Origin: an uncultured Paracoccaceae bacterium | GTDB lineage: Bacteria > Pseudomonadota > Alphaproteobacteria > Rhodobacterales > Rhodobacteraceae | Length of the DNA: 53,493 nucleotides | Direction: 5' to 3' | NCBI GenBank assembly: GCA_913043905.1 | Contig: CAJWNQ010000011.1 | Location: 1-53,493, forward strand | Shown here: positions 1-9,172 of the stretch, in pieces | Position numbering within the stretch: position 1 is the first letter of the stretch | Layout of the letters: each line of letters starts with the position of its first letter | Notes under the pieces: model-generated | Seen by the model: only the letters and a program-made list of their open reading frames with translations | What the model was told of the DNA's origin: nothing | The model's database searches: none | Program-made: the position numbers and the translations under genes

Positions 1-5
1 AAAGA

Positions 6-944
6 TTATAAAGTTTCAATTTTCGATCGAACGCCACAACCTAAAAGGCCCGCAGCATCGTCAGTAATTAAATTGATTGGAAGCTCATCTAAACTTTTTA
101 AAAAATGTGGCTTTTTAATAAAAGATTTTTCAAATTCTGCACTCATTCCAGCTTCAAAAATACCTCGTGATACACTTCCAGCAAAGTAAATTCCACCAAC
201 TGGTAAGTACTGTACAGCTAGCTCTCTAGTCATCAAACCCAATAACTTTGAAAATAACTCAAGTGTTTGAGTGGCAATTAGATTACTTCCGTTTAAATGC
301 TCTTCAGCAACAGCCTCACCAGTTTTTGGCTCCCCTCCAGACATGGCTTGGTACAACTTTCCCAACCCCTTACCAGAAAATAAATCTTCCACAGTGTTAA
401 ATCCAGCAGCATTAATTTCACTATCTAAAGAATTTTTAACATTATTGGGGAGAGATGAATGTCCTAATTCTACCTGTAAACACACGGGATTTCCAACTCC
501 ATCTGAAACCACAGGACAAACATTAAAGCCAGTTCCTAATCCAACAACCAAATATTGCCCGTTATGAATACTAACTGTATCGGGGCCAGTTATATGAGTA
601 ATACCATGACTTGGTAATTTTTCTAGACAGTATCCAAGCGAAGTTAAGTCATTTATTAAAGTAACTTTTTTGCATGATGTTGATTTTTTTAAATCCGAAA
701 CTGTAATTTCCCAATCAAGGTTGGTAAATGAAACCCGGCCCGCCACAATCGGACCCGCTAAAGCAATTACACAAGAAGATATTTTTTTTTGTTCATTATC
801 TACAAAATATTGCTCAATAACTTTATAAAAAGATTCAAAATTAGAATTTAAAAATTTTCGTGTAGATTTTTTATTTAGAATACCATTTTGAATCAAACCC
901 AATCTTGACTGAGTGCCCCCAACGTCAGCAACTAAAGTTATCAT
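6..944 (-). CDS. glk: Glucokinase
   Basis: Predicted to phosphorylate glucose with ATP to glucose 6-phosphate in the cytosol. The 312-residue protein has the N-terminal phosphate-binding motif ADVGGTQSRLG (about 6-16), a conserved LAGPIVAGRVSFTNLDW segment with the sugar-contacting NLDW, the catalytic NDL (about 98-100) and the VGLGTGFNV nucleotide loop. Length and order fit the bacterial Glk family (PF02685) rather than ROK kinases, as there is no ROK zinc motif. The stop codon lies 5 bases inside the window edge, so the gene is complete. It is transcribed away from the purine block, and its upstream gap is AT-rich with no recognisable operator. Family assignment is firm; sugar specificity is inferred. 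Confidence 0.9.
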   Translation of the reverse strand: MITLVADVGGTQSRLGLIQNGILNKKSTRKFLNSNFESFYKVIEQYFVDNEQKKISSCVIALAGPIVAGRVSFTNLDWEITVSDLKKSTSCKKVTLINDLTSLGYCLEKLPSHGITHITGPDTVSIHNGQYLVVGLGTGFNVCPVVSDGVGNPVCLQVELGHSSLPNNVKNSLDSEINAAGFNTVEDLFSGKGLGKLYQAMSGGEPKTGEAVAEEHLNGSNLIATQTLELFSKLLGLMTRELAVQYLPVGGIYFAGSVSRGIFEAGMSAEFEKSFIKKPHFLKSLDELPINLITDDAAGLLGCGVRSKIETL

Positions 945-1240
945 TTTTGAATTTCCATTTATTGGATCCCTAATCTAACGAAACCCAGTTCCTGGATTGA
1001 AGTAAAAAATCATAACTAATTCAAAAGCAAATTCAAGAGATTTCCTCATTTGACCCTAGTTTATTAAAATAAACACACAATTATTTTATTATTATCTGGC
1101 CTTATAATGAAATATATATCAGCATTATAATCTTAGGTATTTTTCTTAATAAAGAATGTATTTTAAACACTCTACTTTAGATAAATATTTAAGCTCAATA
1201 TTTTAGTTAATCAAAATATTTTTGATAGTATAAATTAAAC
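945..1240. other. AT-rich intergenic region
   Basis: Between glk and the terminator of the purine-transport operon I see no convincing gene, RNA or palindrome. It presumably holds the glk promoter. A 24-codon frame at 975-1049 on the minus strand is too short to call. Confidence 0.5.
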
Positions 1241-1271
1241 AAAAAAGGCTCACCATTAAAATGATGAGCCT
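1241..1271 (-). terminator. Rho-independent terminator of the BMP/ABC operon
   Basis: Arms AGGCTCACCAT (1246-1256) and ATGATGAGCCT (1261-1271) form an 11-bp stem with one G-U pair and a 4-base loop when read on the minus strand. Six T residues (1241-1246 complement) follow. It lies 24 bases past the BMP stop codon. Confidence 0.88.
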
Positions 1272-1294
1272 AATGTATTTATAAGTTATTATTT

Positions 1295-2368
1295 TTAGTT
1301 AGGCACTTCACCTTCAATGCCCTCAACATAGAAGTTCATTCCAGCTAGAGTGCCATCGTCAGCTGTTTCACCACTTGCCAACCAAGCAGAACCATCTTGT
1401 TTATTTACTGGGCCTGTAAAACTATGAGTTGCTCCACTCATTAATGCCTCTTTCAAAGCTGTAGCAGATGCCTGAACACTAGCCGGAATATCATTAGAAA
1501 AATCACCTATTCCTACCATTCCTTCTTTAATTCCATCCCATGTGGATGTTGATTCCCAAGTTCCATCCATTACTGCCTGTGTACGAGCAATATAGTACGG
1601 CGCCCAGTCATCAATAATAGAAGACAAGCGAGCTTTAGGGCCAAACTGTTTCATATCAGACGCTTGTCCAAAAGCATACATACCTTTTTCTTCAGCTATA
1701 GTCATAGCTGCAGGTGAATCTGTGTGTTGCATGATAATGTCTGCACCTTGCTCAATGAGAGCAGTTGCAGCATCAGCTTCTTTAGCTGGGTCAAACCAAG
1801 TATATGCCCAAACAATCTTTAACTTAACATCTGGATTCACTTTTTTAGCAGCAATATAAGCAGCATTAATTCCACGAATAACTTCAGGAATTGGGAATGA
1901 TGCTATGTAACCAATTGTATTACTTTTAGTCATATGACCCGCAATATGTCCTATAACTGAACGTCCTTCATAAAAACGTGCCGAGTAAATAGAAACATTA
2001 TCAGCTTGCTTATATCCAGTTGCATGTTCAAATTTCACATTAGGAAATTTCTTTGCTACGTTAATTGTAGGATCCATATACCCAAAAGACGTGGTGAAAA
2101 TAAGATCTGCGCCATCTAGGGCCATTTGTGTCATCACACGTTCTGAATCTGCTCCTTCTGGAACTGACTCTACAAACATAGTCTCAACTTTATCACCAAA
2201 CGCTTCTTCAACTGCCTTGCGGCCTTCATTGTGCTCGTATGACCAGCCGAAATCACCAACTGGACCAACATAAACAAAACCAACCTTAGTTTTGTCTTCA
2301 GCTTGGGCCATTCCACCCAAACCAACGACCAGTGCAGCACCAGTCATAAGTGTTTTTAGCAGCTTCAT
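1295..2368 (-). CDS. BMP-family (PnrA-like) substrate-binding protein
   Basis: Periplasmic binding protein that should deliver a nucleoside or related purine compound to the ABC transporter encoded just upstream. The 357-residue product has a signal peptide (MKLLKTLMTGAALVVGLGG, cleavage near MAQA-ED). The mature part belongs to the BMP/PnrA family (PF02608), shown by GFVYVGPVGDFGWSYEHN near the start and by the later HTDSPAAMTIAEEKG segment. No lipobox Cys is present, so it is a soluble periplasmic form. AGGAGA sits well upstream of the ATG. It is the last gene of a four-gene transcript and is followed by a strong terminator. BMP proteins of alphaproteobacteria mostly bind nucleosides or purines; the exact ligand cannot be read from the sequence. 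Confidence 0.88.
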   Translation of the reverse strand: MKLLKTLMTGAALVVGLGGMAQAEDKTKVGFVYVGPVGDFGWSYEHNEGRKAVEEAFGDKVETMFVESVPEGADSERVMTQMALDGADLIFTTSFGYMDPTINVAKKFPNVKFEHATGYKQADNVSIYSARFYEGRSVIGHIAGHMTKSNTIGYIASFPIPEVIRGINAAYIAAKKVNPDVKLKIVWAYTWFDPAKEADAATALIEQGADIIMQHTDSPAAMTIAEEKGMYAFGQASDMKQFGPKARLSSIIDDWAPYYIARTQAVMDGTWESTSTWDGIKEGMVGIGDFSNDIPASVQASATALKEALMSGATHSFTGPVNKQDGSAWLASGETADDGTLAGMNFYVEGIEGEVPN

Positions 2369-2417
2369 TTTACTCTCCTAATTGCGAGGCTCCCGTGCCT
2401 CTGTGAAATTTATACCC

Positions 2418-3341
2418 CTACGAAGAGGCATGGAAAATCTTGCCTAAAGAGGCAGGCGCATTCAAAGATGCACGTGTTCGATCTGAAGACATAATAACCA
2501 GAACCACGATGGTCACAAGATACGGAGCCATAGAAAGATAAGAAACAGGCATATCAAATCCATTTGCTTGTAAATTAAGCTGTAAAATTGTGACACCGCC
2601 GAACAAATAGGCACCCAATATAAGCCGCCAAGGCTTCCAACTAGCAAAAACTACAATAGCCAAGGCGATCCAGCCTGCTCCAGCGGTCATACCCTCAGTC
2701 CACTGCGGAACACGTACTAAAGATAAATATGCACCACCCATGCCAGCGCAAGCGCCACCAAACATGATAGCTAAAATACGAATTCGAATAACTTTATAAC
2801 CTAAAGCATGGGCAGCATCATGATTTTCACCCACTGCACGTAAAACCAATCCCCCACGTGTAAATTTTAAAAACACCCAAACCATTAGAACTAAGAATAT
2901 ACTAAAATAAACCATCATATCATGATTAAAAAAGATAGGGCCAACTACTGGTAATTCAGCCATTCCAAACCATTCCATTTTAGGAGAACTTGGCGGTCTA
3001 ATTCCTGAATAACGATGCCCCAGCAAGGCAGATAATCCCAAACCAAACAAAGTTAAAGCCAACCCGGAGGCTACCTGATTAGCCAGTAAATATTGTGTCA
3101 AAACTGCAAATAATAGCGACAGCGCAGCACCTGCAAGAGCCGCCACAATAAAACCAATTAGCGGGCTATCTGTATTTACTGCGGCAATAAATCCACAAAT
3201 TGCGCCTATAATCATCATGCCTTCAACACCCAGATTTAAAACACCTGACTTTTCTACAATTAATTCACCAGTTGCAGCCAATAGAATTGGTGTGGCGGCA
3301 ACGATTAATGTGGCTAGGAGCGAAACAATTGAAATATCCAT
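2418..3341 (-). CDS. ABC transporter permease, nucleoside/BMP type (second subunit)
   Basis: Inner-membrane permease, 307 residues with about 8-10 hydrophobic segments. It is of the BPD_transp_2 type (PF02653), as seen from LAATGELIVEKSGVLNLGVEGMM near residues 22-44 and the later GENHDAAHALGY loop that contacts the ATPase. Its start overlaps the stop of the other permease (TAATG at 3341), which indicates translational coupling. It pairs with the gene at 3341-4423 to make the heteromeric membrane channel of a nucleoside-type importer like NupQ/YufQ. Assignment to the family is firm; substrate is inferred from the neighbours. Confidence 0.9.
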   Translation of the reverse strand: MDISIVSLLATLIVAATPILLAATGELIVEKSGVLNLGVEGMMIIGAICGFIAAVNTDSPLIGFIVAALAGAALSLLFAVLTQYLLANQVASGLALTLFGLGLSALLGHRYSGIRPPSSPKMEWFGMAELPVVGPIFFNHDMMVYFSIFLVLMVWVFLKFTRGGLVLRAVGENHDAAHALGYKVIRIRILAIMFGGACAGMGGAYLSLVRVPQWTEGMTAGAGWIALAIVVFASWKPWRLILGAYLFGGVTILQLNLQANGFDMPVSYLSMAPYLVTIVVLVIMSSDRTRASLNAPASLGKIFHASS

Positions 3342-4423
3342 TATTTACTATTCCTTTTGCTTATTCTTAGTCGGAAATTAACCAAAACATCTACAGCTAA
3401 TAAGAAAAATAACAGCATCCCTTGGAAAACTTGAATAGACGCCTTTGGAAGGCTCAATTGAGACTGGATAATATCCCCACCAACGTAAGTCACCGCCATA
3501 AGTAACCCTGCCAACAAAATGCCAATTGGGTGCAATCGCCCAAGAAAGGCTACAATAATTGCGGTAAATCCATACCCTAGCGGAAAAGTAGTTGTTAATT
3601 TACCAGCAGGGCCAGTAACTTCAAATAAACCCGCCATACCTGCAAGTGCGCCAGACAAGCCTAAACAGATCGCAATCATTTTATTTGGGCTTACGCCTGC
3701 AAATTTAGCTGCACGAGGTGCTTGGCCTGCAAGACGCACATTAAACCCAAAAATATGACGTGTAATCATTATGTAAGCCAATATTACAAAACCCAAAGTA
3801 AATAACACACCTAAATGGATACCTGTTCCAGCCCACAACTCTGGATTATGAGCTGCAGGGAAATCCTGAAATGAGCGACTCTCTGGAAAATTGAACCCGT
3901 CAGGATTACGTAATGGTCCAGTGACCATTCCAATTAGAAAATTAAATGCAACATAAACCAGCATTAGAGAAACTAAAATTTCATTAGCATTAAATCTAAT
4001 TTTTAGGAATGCAGGTATCATTGCCCATAAAAAACCACCTAAGGCACCCATAACAATCATAAGTGGAAAAACAATAAAACTATTTAAAGGATATAATGCT
4101 AAGCCTGTCGCTCCACCTATTACAGCACCCATTATAAATTGCCCTTCAGCACCAATATTCCAAATGCCCGCACGAAATCCAAACGAAAGGCCCAGAGCAA
4201 TCATAATTAATGGAGCAGCTTTAACCAATATCTGACCTCGATAGTAAAAAGCATGTTCACCAAGTAAAGGATCCCAAAAAATCATTCTAATTGCCTCAAA
4301 AGGGTTTTTACCAAGAGTGACAAAAAGTATTCCACCGACAACCATTGTAGCTAATACCGCTAAAATAGGGGTTAATATAATCATAGCTTGGGAAGGATTA
4401 GTGCGGGGTTCTAAACGTATCAT
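3341..4423 (-). CDS. ABC transporter permease, nucleoside/BMP type (first subunit)
   Basis: Inner-membrane permease of 360 residues and the NupP/YufP-like partner of the following gene. The family signature is RAGIWNIGAEGQFIMGAV near residue 84, which matches the NLGVEGMM motif of the other subunit. The loop AGQAPRAAKFAGVSPNKM (about 230-248) is the EAA-like ATPase contact. It overlaps the upstream ATPase gene by four bases (ATGA), so the operon order ATPase, permease, permease, binding protein is tightly coupled. Confidence 0.9.
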   Translation of the reverse strand: MIRLEPRTNPSQAMIILTPILAVLATMVVGGILFVTLGKNPFEAIRMIFWDPLLGEHAFYYRGQILVKAAPLIMIALGLSFGFRAGIWNIGAEGQFIMGAVIGGATGLALYPLNSFIVFPLMIVMGALGGFLWAMIPAFLKIRFNANEILVSLMLVYVAFNFLIGMVTGPLRNPDGFNFPESRSFQDFPAAHNPELWAGTGIHLGVLFTLGFVILAYIMITRHIFGFNVRLAGQAPRAAKFAGVSPNKMIAICLGLSGALAGMAGLFEVTGPAGKLTTTFPLGYGFTAIIVAFLGRLHPIGILLAGLLMAVTYVGGDIIQSQLSLPKASIQVFQGMLLFFLLAVDVLVNFRLRISKRNSK

Positions 4424-5916
4424 ATTTCTTTACTACCTCCCATTAGAAGGCCAATTGTTTCAGTCGTCACGCCTTTAATTGGACGCGGCGCCGACAGCCT
4501 ACCTTCAGAAATCACTGTGAAAGTATCAGAAATTTCCATTAATTCATCTAAATCCTGGCTTATAACTAAAACGCCTGCACCACCCAAAGCAAGCTCAAGC
4601 AATGCTTGACGAATAAATGCTGCAGCTGCAGCATCTACACCCCAAGTTGGTTGATTTACGATGAATACTTTAGGATCCTGTAATATCTCACGTCCCATTA
4701 CAAATTTTTGTAAATTTCCACCAGATAACGATTTTGCAGCACTACCAACTGAAATTGTTCGAACATCAAACTTTTCAATAATTTTTTCTGCAAATGCCGC
4801 CGCACCTAGCTTATTGACAAAACCACGGCGTCCTAGTTTTTGACGTTGAAAACCTGAAATTAGTGTATTTTCTGAAAGATTCATTTCAGGTGCAGCTGCG
4901 TGCCCGAGGCGTTCCTCTGGTGCAGTCAAAAGGCCCTGCAATCGGCGCTCAACAGGACCAGTCTGCCCTATAAAGTTATCTTCTAACTGAATTGAATTAG
5001 CCTTAGTTAATACCTCACCGGATAAGGCTAGCATTAACTCATCTTGTCCATTCCCAGCCACGCCAGCAACACCCATGACTTCACCAGCTCGAATAGTGAA
5101 TGTAATATCTTTTAGGGAAGTTCCAAAAGGGTCAGTTGACCTGAGAGAAAGATCTTTTACAATTAATAAAGGTAGTCCAAAGTTAGTAATAGTCTTTTGG
5201 GGAGTTTTAAGTTTTGACCCGACCATCATCTCTGCCATACTTTTTGCAGTTTCATTTTTAGGTATACAAATTCCAATAACTTTTCCATGACGAAGAATTG
5301 TAGCGCGGTTACAAAGTGTTCTAATTTCTTCAAGCTTATGAGAAATATACAAGATGGATGTTCCTTCATCTCGCAAGCGCCGAAGCGTAGTAAATAAAGC
5401 GTCTACCTCTTGTGGCGTTAAAACAGATGTAGGCTCATCCATTATTAGAAGTTTTGGGTCTTGGAGTAAGCAACGAATAATTTCTACTCGTTGCCGCTCT
5501 CCAACAGATAGATTACCTACTAATCGGTTGGGATCTAACATAAGTCCATACTTTAGAGATACATCGCGAATTTGATTAGATAAGGCATCAGTCTTAGGTG
5601 GATTTTCCATGCCCAAAGCAATATTTTCAGCAACGCTTAACGCCTCAAATAAAGAAAAATGCTGGAACACCATTGCTATTCCCCTAACGCGAGAAGCGCG
5701 CGGATCAGTGGGTGCAAAACTTTCACCATCAAGCATCATAGTACCAATATCAGGTTGTACTAATCCATAAATCATTTTTACTAATGTTGACTTACCTGCA
5801 CCATTTTCACCCAATAATGCATGAATTTCACCTTTATCAACTTTAAAAGTGATATCATTATTAGCTATTACACCACCGTATTTTTTTGTAAGGTTATTTA
5901 GTGCAATAAGTGTCAT
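4420..5916 (-). CDS. ABC transporter ATPase with two ABC domains (nucleoside/BMP type)
   Basis: The 498-residue ATPase energises the nucleoside-type importer. Domain 1 has Walker A GENGAGKST (about 37-45), signature LSVGERQRVE and Walker B LLIMDEPTS. Domain 2 has a degenerate Walker A (VAGNGQDEL), an LSGGNLQK signature and a divergent Walker B ending NQPTWGVD. This asymmetry is normal for the YufO/RbsA-like subfamily and means that mainly one site hydrolyses ATP. It is the first gene of the operon. The 170-base upstream gap carries the terminator of the NCS2 permease gene, so this operon must have its own promoter there, although I cannot place it. Confidence 0.92.
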   Translation of the reverse strand: MTLIALNNLTKKYGGVIANNDITFKVDKGEIHALLGENGAGKSTLVKMIYGLVQPDIGTMMLDGESFAPTDPRASRVRGIAMVFQHFSLFEALSVAENIALGMENPPKTDALSNQIRDVSLKYGLMLDPNRLVGNLSVGERQRVEIIRCLLQDPKLLIMDEPTSVLTPQEVDALFTTLRRLRDEGTSILYISHKLEEIRTLCNRATILRHGKVIGICIPKNETAKSMAEMMVGSKLKTPQKTITNFGLPLLIVKDLSLRSTDPFGTSLKDITFTIRAGEVMGVAGVAGNGQDELMLALSGEVLTKANSIQLEDNFIGQTGPVERRLQGLLTAPEERLGHAAAPEMNLSENTLISGFQRQKLGRRGFVNKLGAAAFAEKIIEKFDVRTISVGSAAKSLSGGNLQKFVMGREILQDPKVFIVNQPTWGVDAAAAAFIRQALLELALGGAGVLVISQDLDELMEISDTFTVISEGRLSAPRPIKGVTTETIGLLMGGSKEI

Positions 5917-6036
5917 GTATTTTCCCCAAAATCTTTATTCCGCATACAGTTATTAATGCAATATCTTAAAACAAAAATACTCAGAATATTTTAACATTAA
6001 CTCAGCTTGATATTACTGGAAAGTATTCATTTGGAA

Positions 6037-6067
6037 TAAAAAACCCCCACTTGTAATGTGAGGGTTT
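6037..6067 (-). terminator. Rho-independent terminator after the NCS2 permease gene
   Basis: Arms AAACCCCCAC (6041-6050) and GTGAGGGTTT (6058-6067) pair over 10 bases with one G-U pair and a 7-base loop. A run of T follows on the minus strand (A-run at 6037-6043). It starts 18 bases past the permease stop. Confidence 0.88.
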
Positions 6068-6084
6068 AATTCTATTTTTTTAAA

Positions 6085-7413
6085 TTACTCTTCTTCAGGT
6101 AATACTAGATTCAGAACTACGGCCAATATTGCTGTAGGGGCAACAGCTGATGTTGCTAGTGTTTTCCAAATACCAGGTAAGTATTGAACAGCAGATGGAA
6201 CTAAATTAAGCCCAAGTCCTACAGCTAATGAAACAGAAATTATGATCATATTGCGACGTGACATCTGTACCGACGACAGCATATTCATACCAGCGGCTAC
6301 CACCATTCCAAACATTACGATAACTCCACCACCAAGTACTGGTAATGGCATTGACGCAATTAATGCACCAACCTTTGGAATCAAACCGCAGACAATCATT
6401 ATTATACCTGCAATTGTTACAACGTGACGAGACATTATACCTGTCATCCCAACTATACCTACGTTCTGACTAAATGATGTATTAGGCAGGCCACCAAACA
6501 CAGCGGCTATAGCAGTGCCGAGACCGTCTGCATAAGTAGCACCAGAAACTTCTTCATCTGTTGCATCACGTCCTGCGCCACCTTTTGTTGTTGCTGATAC
6601 ATCGCCGACAGTTTCAATTGCAGAAACAATTGATACTAAGGTTACGCCAAATACAGCAGCTAAACTAAATTCAAAACCATATGGAAACGCAGTTGGAATT
6701 TGAAAAAATCCTGCCTTAGCAACGGCACCAAAATTTACCATTCCCTGCGCCCAAGCCACAGCATATCCTGCCACAAGACCAATCAAAATAGCTGCATTTG
6801 AAACTAAACCTCGTCCCATGAACTTACAAACAAGAGAGACCACAACAACTGTTAAAGCTGCAAACCAATGCATCATTGACCCAAAGCTCGCTGCTTCCAT
6901 TTGAAAGTTAGCAGCGCCACCTGCTGCATACTTAATAGCAACAGGAATTAGATAAAGGCCAATTGCTAATATTACTAAGCCCGTTACAAGTGGTGGGAAC
7001 ATAAAACGTAAATGTTTAATAAAACCACCGAGTATAAAATGAATTATACCACCTATTAGACAAGCTGTTAGAGCTACACCCAATCCTTGGGTTGCGGAAA
7101 TACCTGCAAGAACACCCACAAATGCAAAACTAGTTCCTTGCATAATTGGCAAACGTGCTCCTATTGGACCTATACCAATTGTTTGAAATAATGTCGCTAT
7201 ACCAGCAAATAGCATTGCCATTTGGATAAGATAAACTTGTTCTGCACTTCCAAATGCAAGTCCAGCAGCACCAGCTACAATTACAGATGGAGTAACATTT
7301 GATGCAAACATCGCTAATACATGTTGAATACCTAATGGAATTGCTTGCCCCATTGGAGGTGTGACGTTTGGATCTCTCATAGCTTTTGGAGATCCTGTTG
7401 TAGAATCTGTCAT
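6085..7413 (-). CDS. NCS2/NAT-family purine (xanthine or urate) permease
   Basis: A 442-residue inner-membrane symporter of the nucleobase-ascorbate transporter family (PF00860) with about 12-14 hydrophobic segments. The NAT signature QNVGIVGMTG is present near residue 313, as is the conserved acidic stretch SAIETVGDVSATT that lines the substrate site. These features favour xanthine, urate or uracil with H+ or Na+. The neighbouring BMP-type ABC importer and the deaminase at 7712 make a purine the likely substrate. It is monocistronic: a terminator follows and a 298-base AT-rich gap precedes it. The leader holds two small hairpins. Confidence 0.88.
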   Translation of the reverse strand: MTDSTTGSPKAMRDPNVTPPMGQAIPLGIQHVLAMFASNVTPSVIVAGAAGLAFGSAEQVYLIQMAMLFAGIATLFQTIGIGPIGARLPIMQGTSFAFVGVLAGISATQGLGVALTACLIGGIIHFILGGFIKHLRFMFPPLVTGLVILAIGLYLIPVAIKYAAGGAANFQMEAASFGSMMHWFAALTVVVVSLVCKFMGRGLVSNAAILIGLVAGYAVAWAQGMVNFGAVAKAGFFQIPTAFPYGFEFSLAAVFGVTLVSIVSAIETVGDVSATTKGGAGRDATDEEVSGATYADGLGTAIAAVFGGLPNTSFSQNVGIVGMTGIMSRHVVTIAGIIMIVCGLIPKVGALIASMPLPVLGGGVIVMFGMVVAAGMNMLSSVQMSRRNMIIISVSLAVGLGLNLVPSAVQYLPGIWKTLATSAVAPTAILAVVLNLVLPEEE

Positions 7414-7431
7414 TTTGTTCCCCTTTTTTTC

Positions 7432-7469
7432 ATACCCTAATGGATACTATTTGTGGCGGTTTCCCACCA
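7432..7469 (-). promoter_or_regulatory. Two adjacent hairpins in the leader of the NCS2 permease gene
   Basis: Read on the minus strand, TGGTGG-GAAA-CCGCCA (7454-7469) forms a 6-bp stem with a GAAA tetraloop. About 6 bases later GTATCC-ATTA-GGGTAT (7432-7447) forms a 6-bp stem with two G-U pairs. They end about 18 bases before the start codon. I do not recognise a known riboswitch class. The rest of the gap up to 7711 is AT-rich with no gene. Confidence 0.35.
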
Positions 7470-7711
7470 AGTAATTAAAAAATGGCAGAAATATAAACAA
7501 AATCAAGAAAAATCTTATAAAGACAGGGTATTATCAAATTTTTACATATAATGTATCAAGCTAAACCAGAAAATAATATATATTTTTGAATGATATTATA
7601 ATATAAAAACTTTAAATTAAAAAATTTGATATTTTATTGAAACATTTTAATCTAAGCTAATTTTACACTTTTTAGTTAAAATAAATTCATATGTTACTTT
7701 ATATAAAAGTA

Positions 7712-9055
7712 TTAGCTCATCAAACGCTTCACTCGTGCGTTAACTCGCTCCACAATCATAGCTTCTTCTTCATTAACCAAACGGCCCTCAGCAACAACAG
7801 GCTGACCATCAACTAATAAGTCCCGAACATTGAACGGTCCATTCAAAACTAAAGAAGCAACTGGATCCCAGGCCCCTGCAGCAACTAAACCTGTAATATC
7901 CCAAATTGCAATATCTGCTCGTTTTCCAACTTCAATAGACCCCAAGTCAGTACGATTTAAAACAGAAGCTCCACCAAGTGTGGCAATTTCTAAAGCCTCT
8001 CGTGCACGCATAGAATCAGCACCATTTCGTACTCGTTGCAGTAAAAACATTTGCCGTGCCTCAGACAACAAATGCCCAGCATCACTAGATGCTGAACCAT
8101 CAACACCTAATCCAACTTTAACACCAGAATCTCTCATCTGGCGAATAGGTGCAATTCCTGATCCAAGTCTACAATTTGAGCAAGGGCAGTGTGCCACTCC
8201 AGTTTTGGTTCTTGCAAACAAATCAATCTCAGTTGCATCAAGCTTTACACAATGTGCATGCCATACGTGTTTGCCAGTCCATCCTAAACGTTCGGCATAC
8301 TCCCCTGGGCGGCACCCGAAATGTTCTAAAGAGTATGCAATATCTTCATCATTCTCTGCCAAATGCGTATGTAGCATTACCCCTTTATCTAATGCCATCA
8401 GGGCAGTGTCCCGCATCAATCCTTCGGAAACAGTGAATGGTGAGCAAGGTGCAAGACCTACCTGAACCATAGCATTAGAAGATGGATCGTGCAGTTCAGC
8501 TATTACTCTTTCAAAATCACGCAAAATATCAGTTTCTTTTTCAACTAAACTATCAGGTGGAAGCCCACCGCTACTCTCACCAACTGACATTGCGCCGCGA
8601 GTTGCATGGAAACGAACCCCAATAGATTTTGCTCCACTTATAGCGTGCTCTAGCTTTACATTATTTGGAAAAATATACTGATGATCCGCACTCAGAGAGC
8701 ATCCAGACAAAGCTAACTCACCCAATCCTAATTGAGCAGAAGTAAACATATCTTCACCCTCCATCCGCTGGAAGATTGGGTAAAGGGTCTTTAACCAACC
8801 AAATAACAAAGCATCTTGTCCCGCAGGTACACCTCGAACCAAAGATTGAAACAAGTGGTGGTGAGTATTTATTAATCCTGGAGTTACAACACAGCCTTGT
8901 GCATCAATTATATTATCAGCTGGTCCCAAATCGTATCCTACCGCTACAATTTCACCATTAGAAATTAGAATGCTTGCACCCTTCATTTCTGAACGCTTAT
9001 AATTCATAGTAACAATGACATCTGCATTTTTAATTAAAGTTGTTATTTTTTTCAT
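7712..9055 (-). CDS. Amidohydrolase, 8-oxoguanine deaminase-like
   Basis: Predicted cytosolic Zn-dependent deaminase. The 447-residue protein has the amidohydrolase HxH at H65/H67 (NTHHHLFQ), the metal or substrate histidines in LHTHLAENDED and WHAHCVKLD, and the catalytic Asp in GLGVDGSASSDAG. The ADHQYIFP and HCPCSNCRLGSG segments match the 8-oxoguanine deaminase clade known from Pseudomonas, which older databases label hydroxydechloroatrazine ethylaminohydrolase. It probably converts 8-oxoguanine (or a related purine) to urate plus ammonia. It lies next to purine transporters in the same orientation, consistent with salvage or catabolism. An isocytosine, guanine or triazine substrate cannot be excluded. 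Confidence 0.82.
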   Translation of the reverse strand: MKKITTLIKNADVIVTMNYKRSEMKGASILISNGEIVAVGYDLGPADNIIDAQGCVVTPGLINTHHHLFQSLVRGVPAGQDALLFGWLKTLYPIFQRMEGEDMFTSAQLGLGELALSGCSLSADHQYIFPNNVKLEHAISGAKSIGVRFHATRGAMSVGESSGGLPPDSLVEKETDILRDFERVIAELHDPSSNAMVQVGLAPCSPFTVSEGLMRDTALMALDKGVMLHTHLAENDEDIAYSLEHFGCRPGEYAERLGWTGKHVWHAHCVKLDATEIDLFARTKTGVAHCPCSNCRLGSGIAPIRQMRDSGVKVGLGVDGSASSDAGHLLSEARQMFLLQRVRNGADSMRAREALEIATLGGASVLNRTDLGSIEVGKRADIAIWDITGLVAAGAWDPVASLVLNGPFNVRDLLVDGQPVVAEGRLVNEEEAMIVERVNARVKRLMS

Positions 9056-9172
9056 AATAGTAATCCTGCCTTAATCAGCCCAATATATACTGGTGAAATA
9101 AATATAAAACTTCAATACTAACGGCATTAATATATACGCCCCTTAAAATATTATTGTTAAACTTAAAGCTAT

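Noticed and set aside
975-1049. A 24-codon open frame upstream of glk on the minus strand
   Set aside because: Too short to separate from chance in AT-rich DNA, with no RBS or similarity I recognise.
7830-8465. A 211-codon open frame opposite the 8-oxoguanine deaminase gene
   Set aside because: It is a shadow of the real gene: low-complexity composition, no family match, and the opposite strand carries all catalytic motifs.
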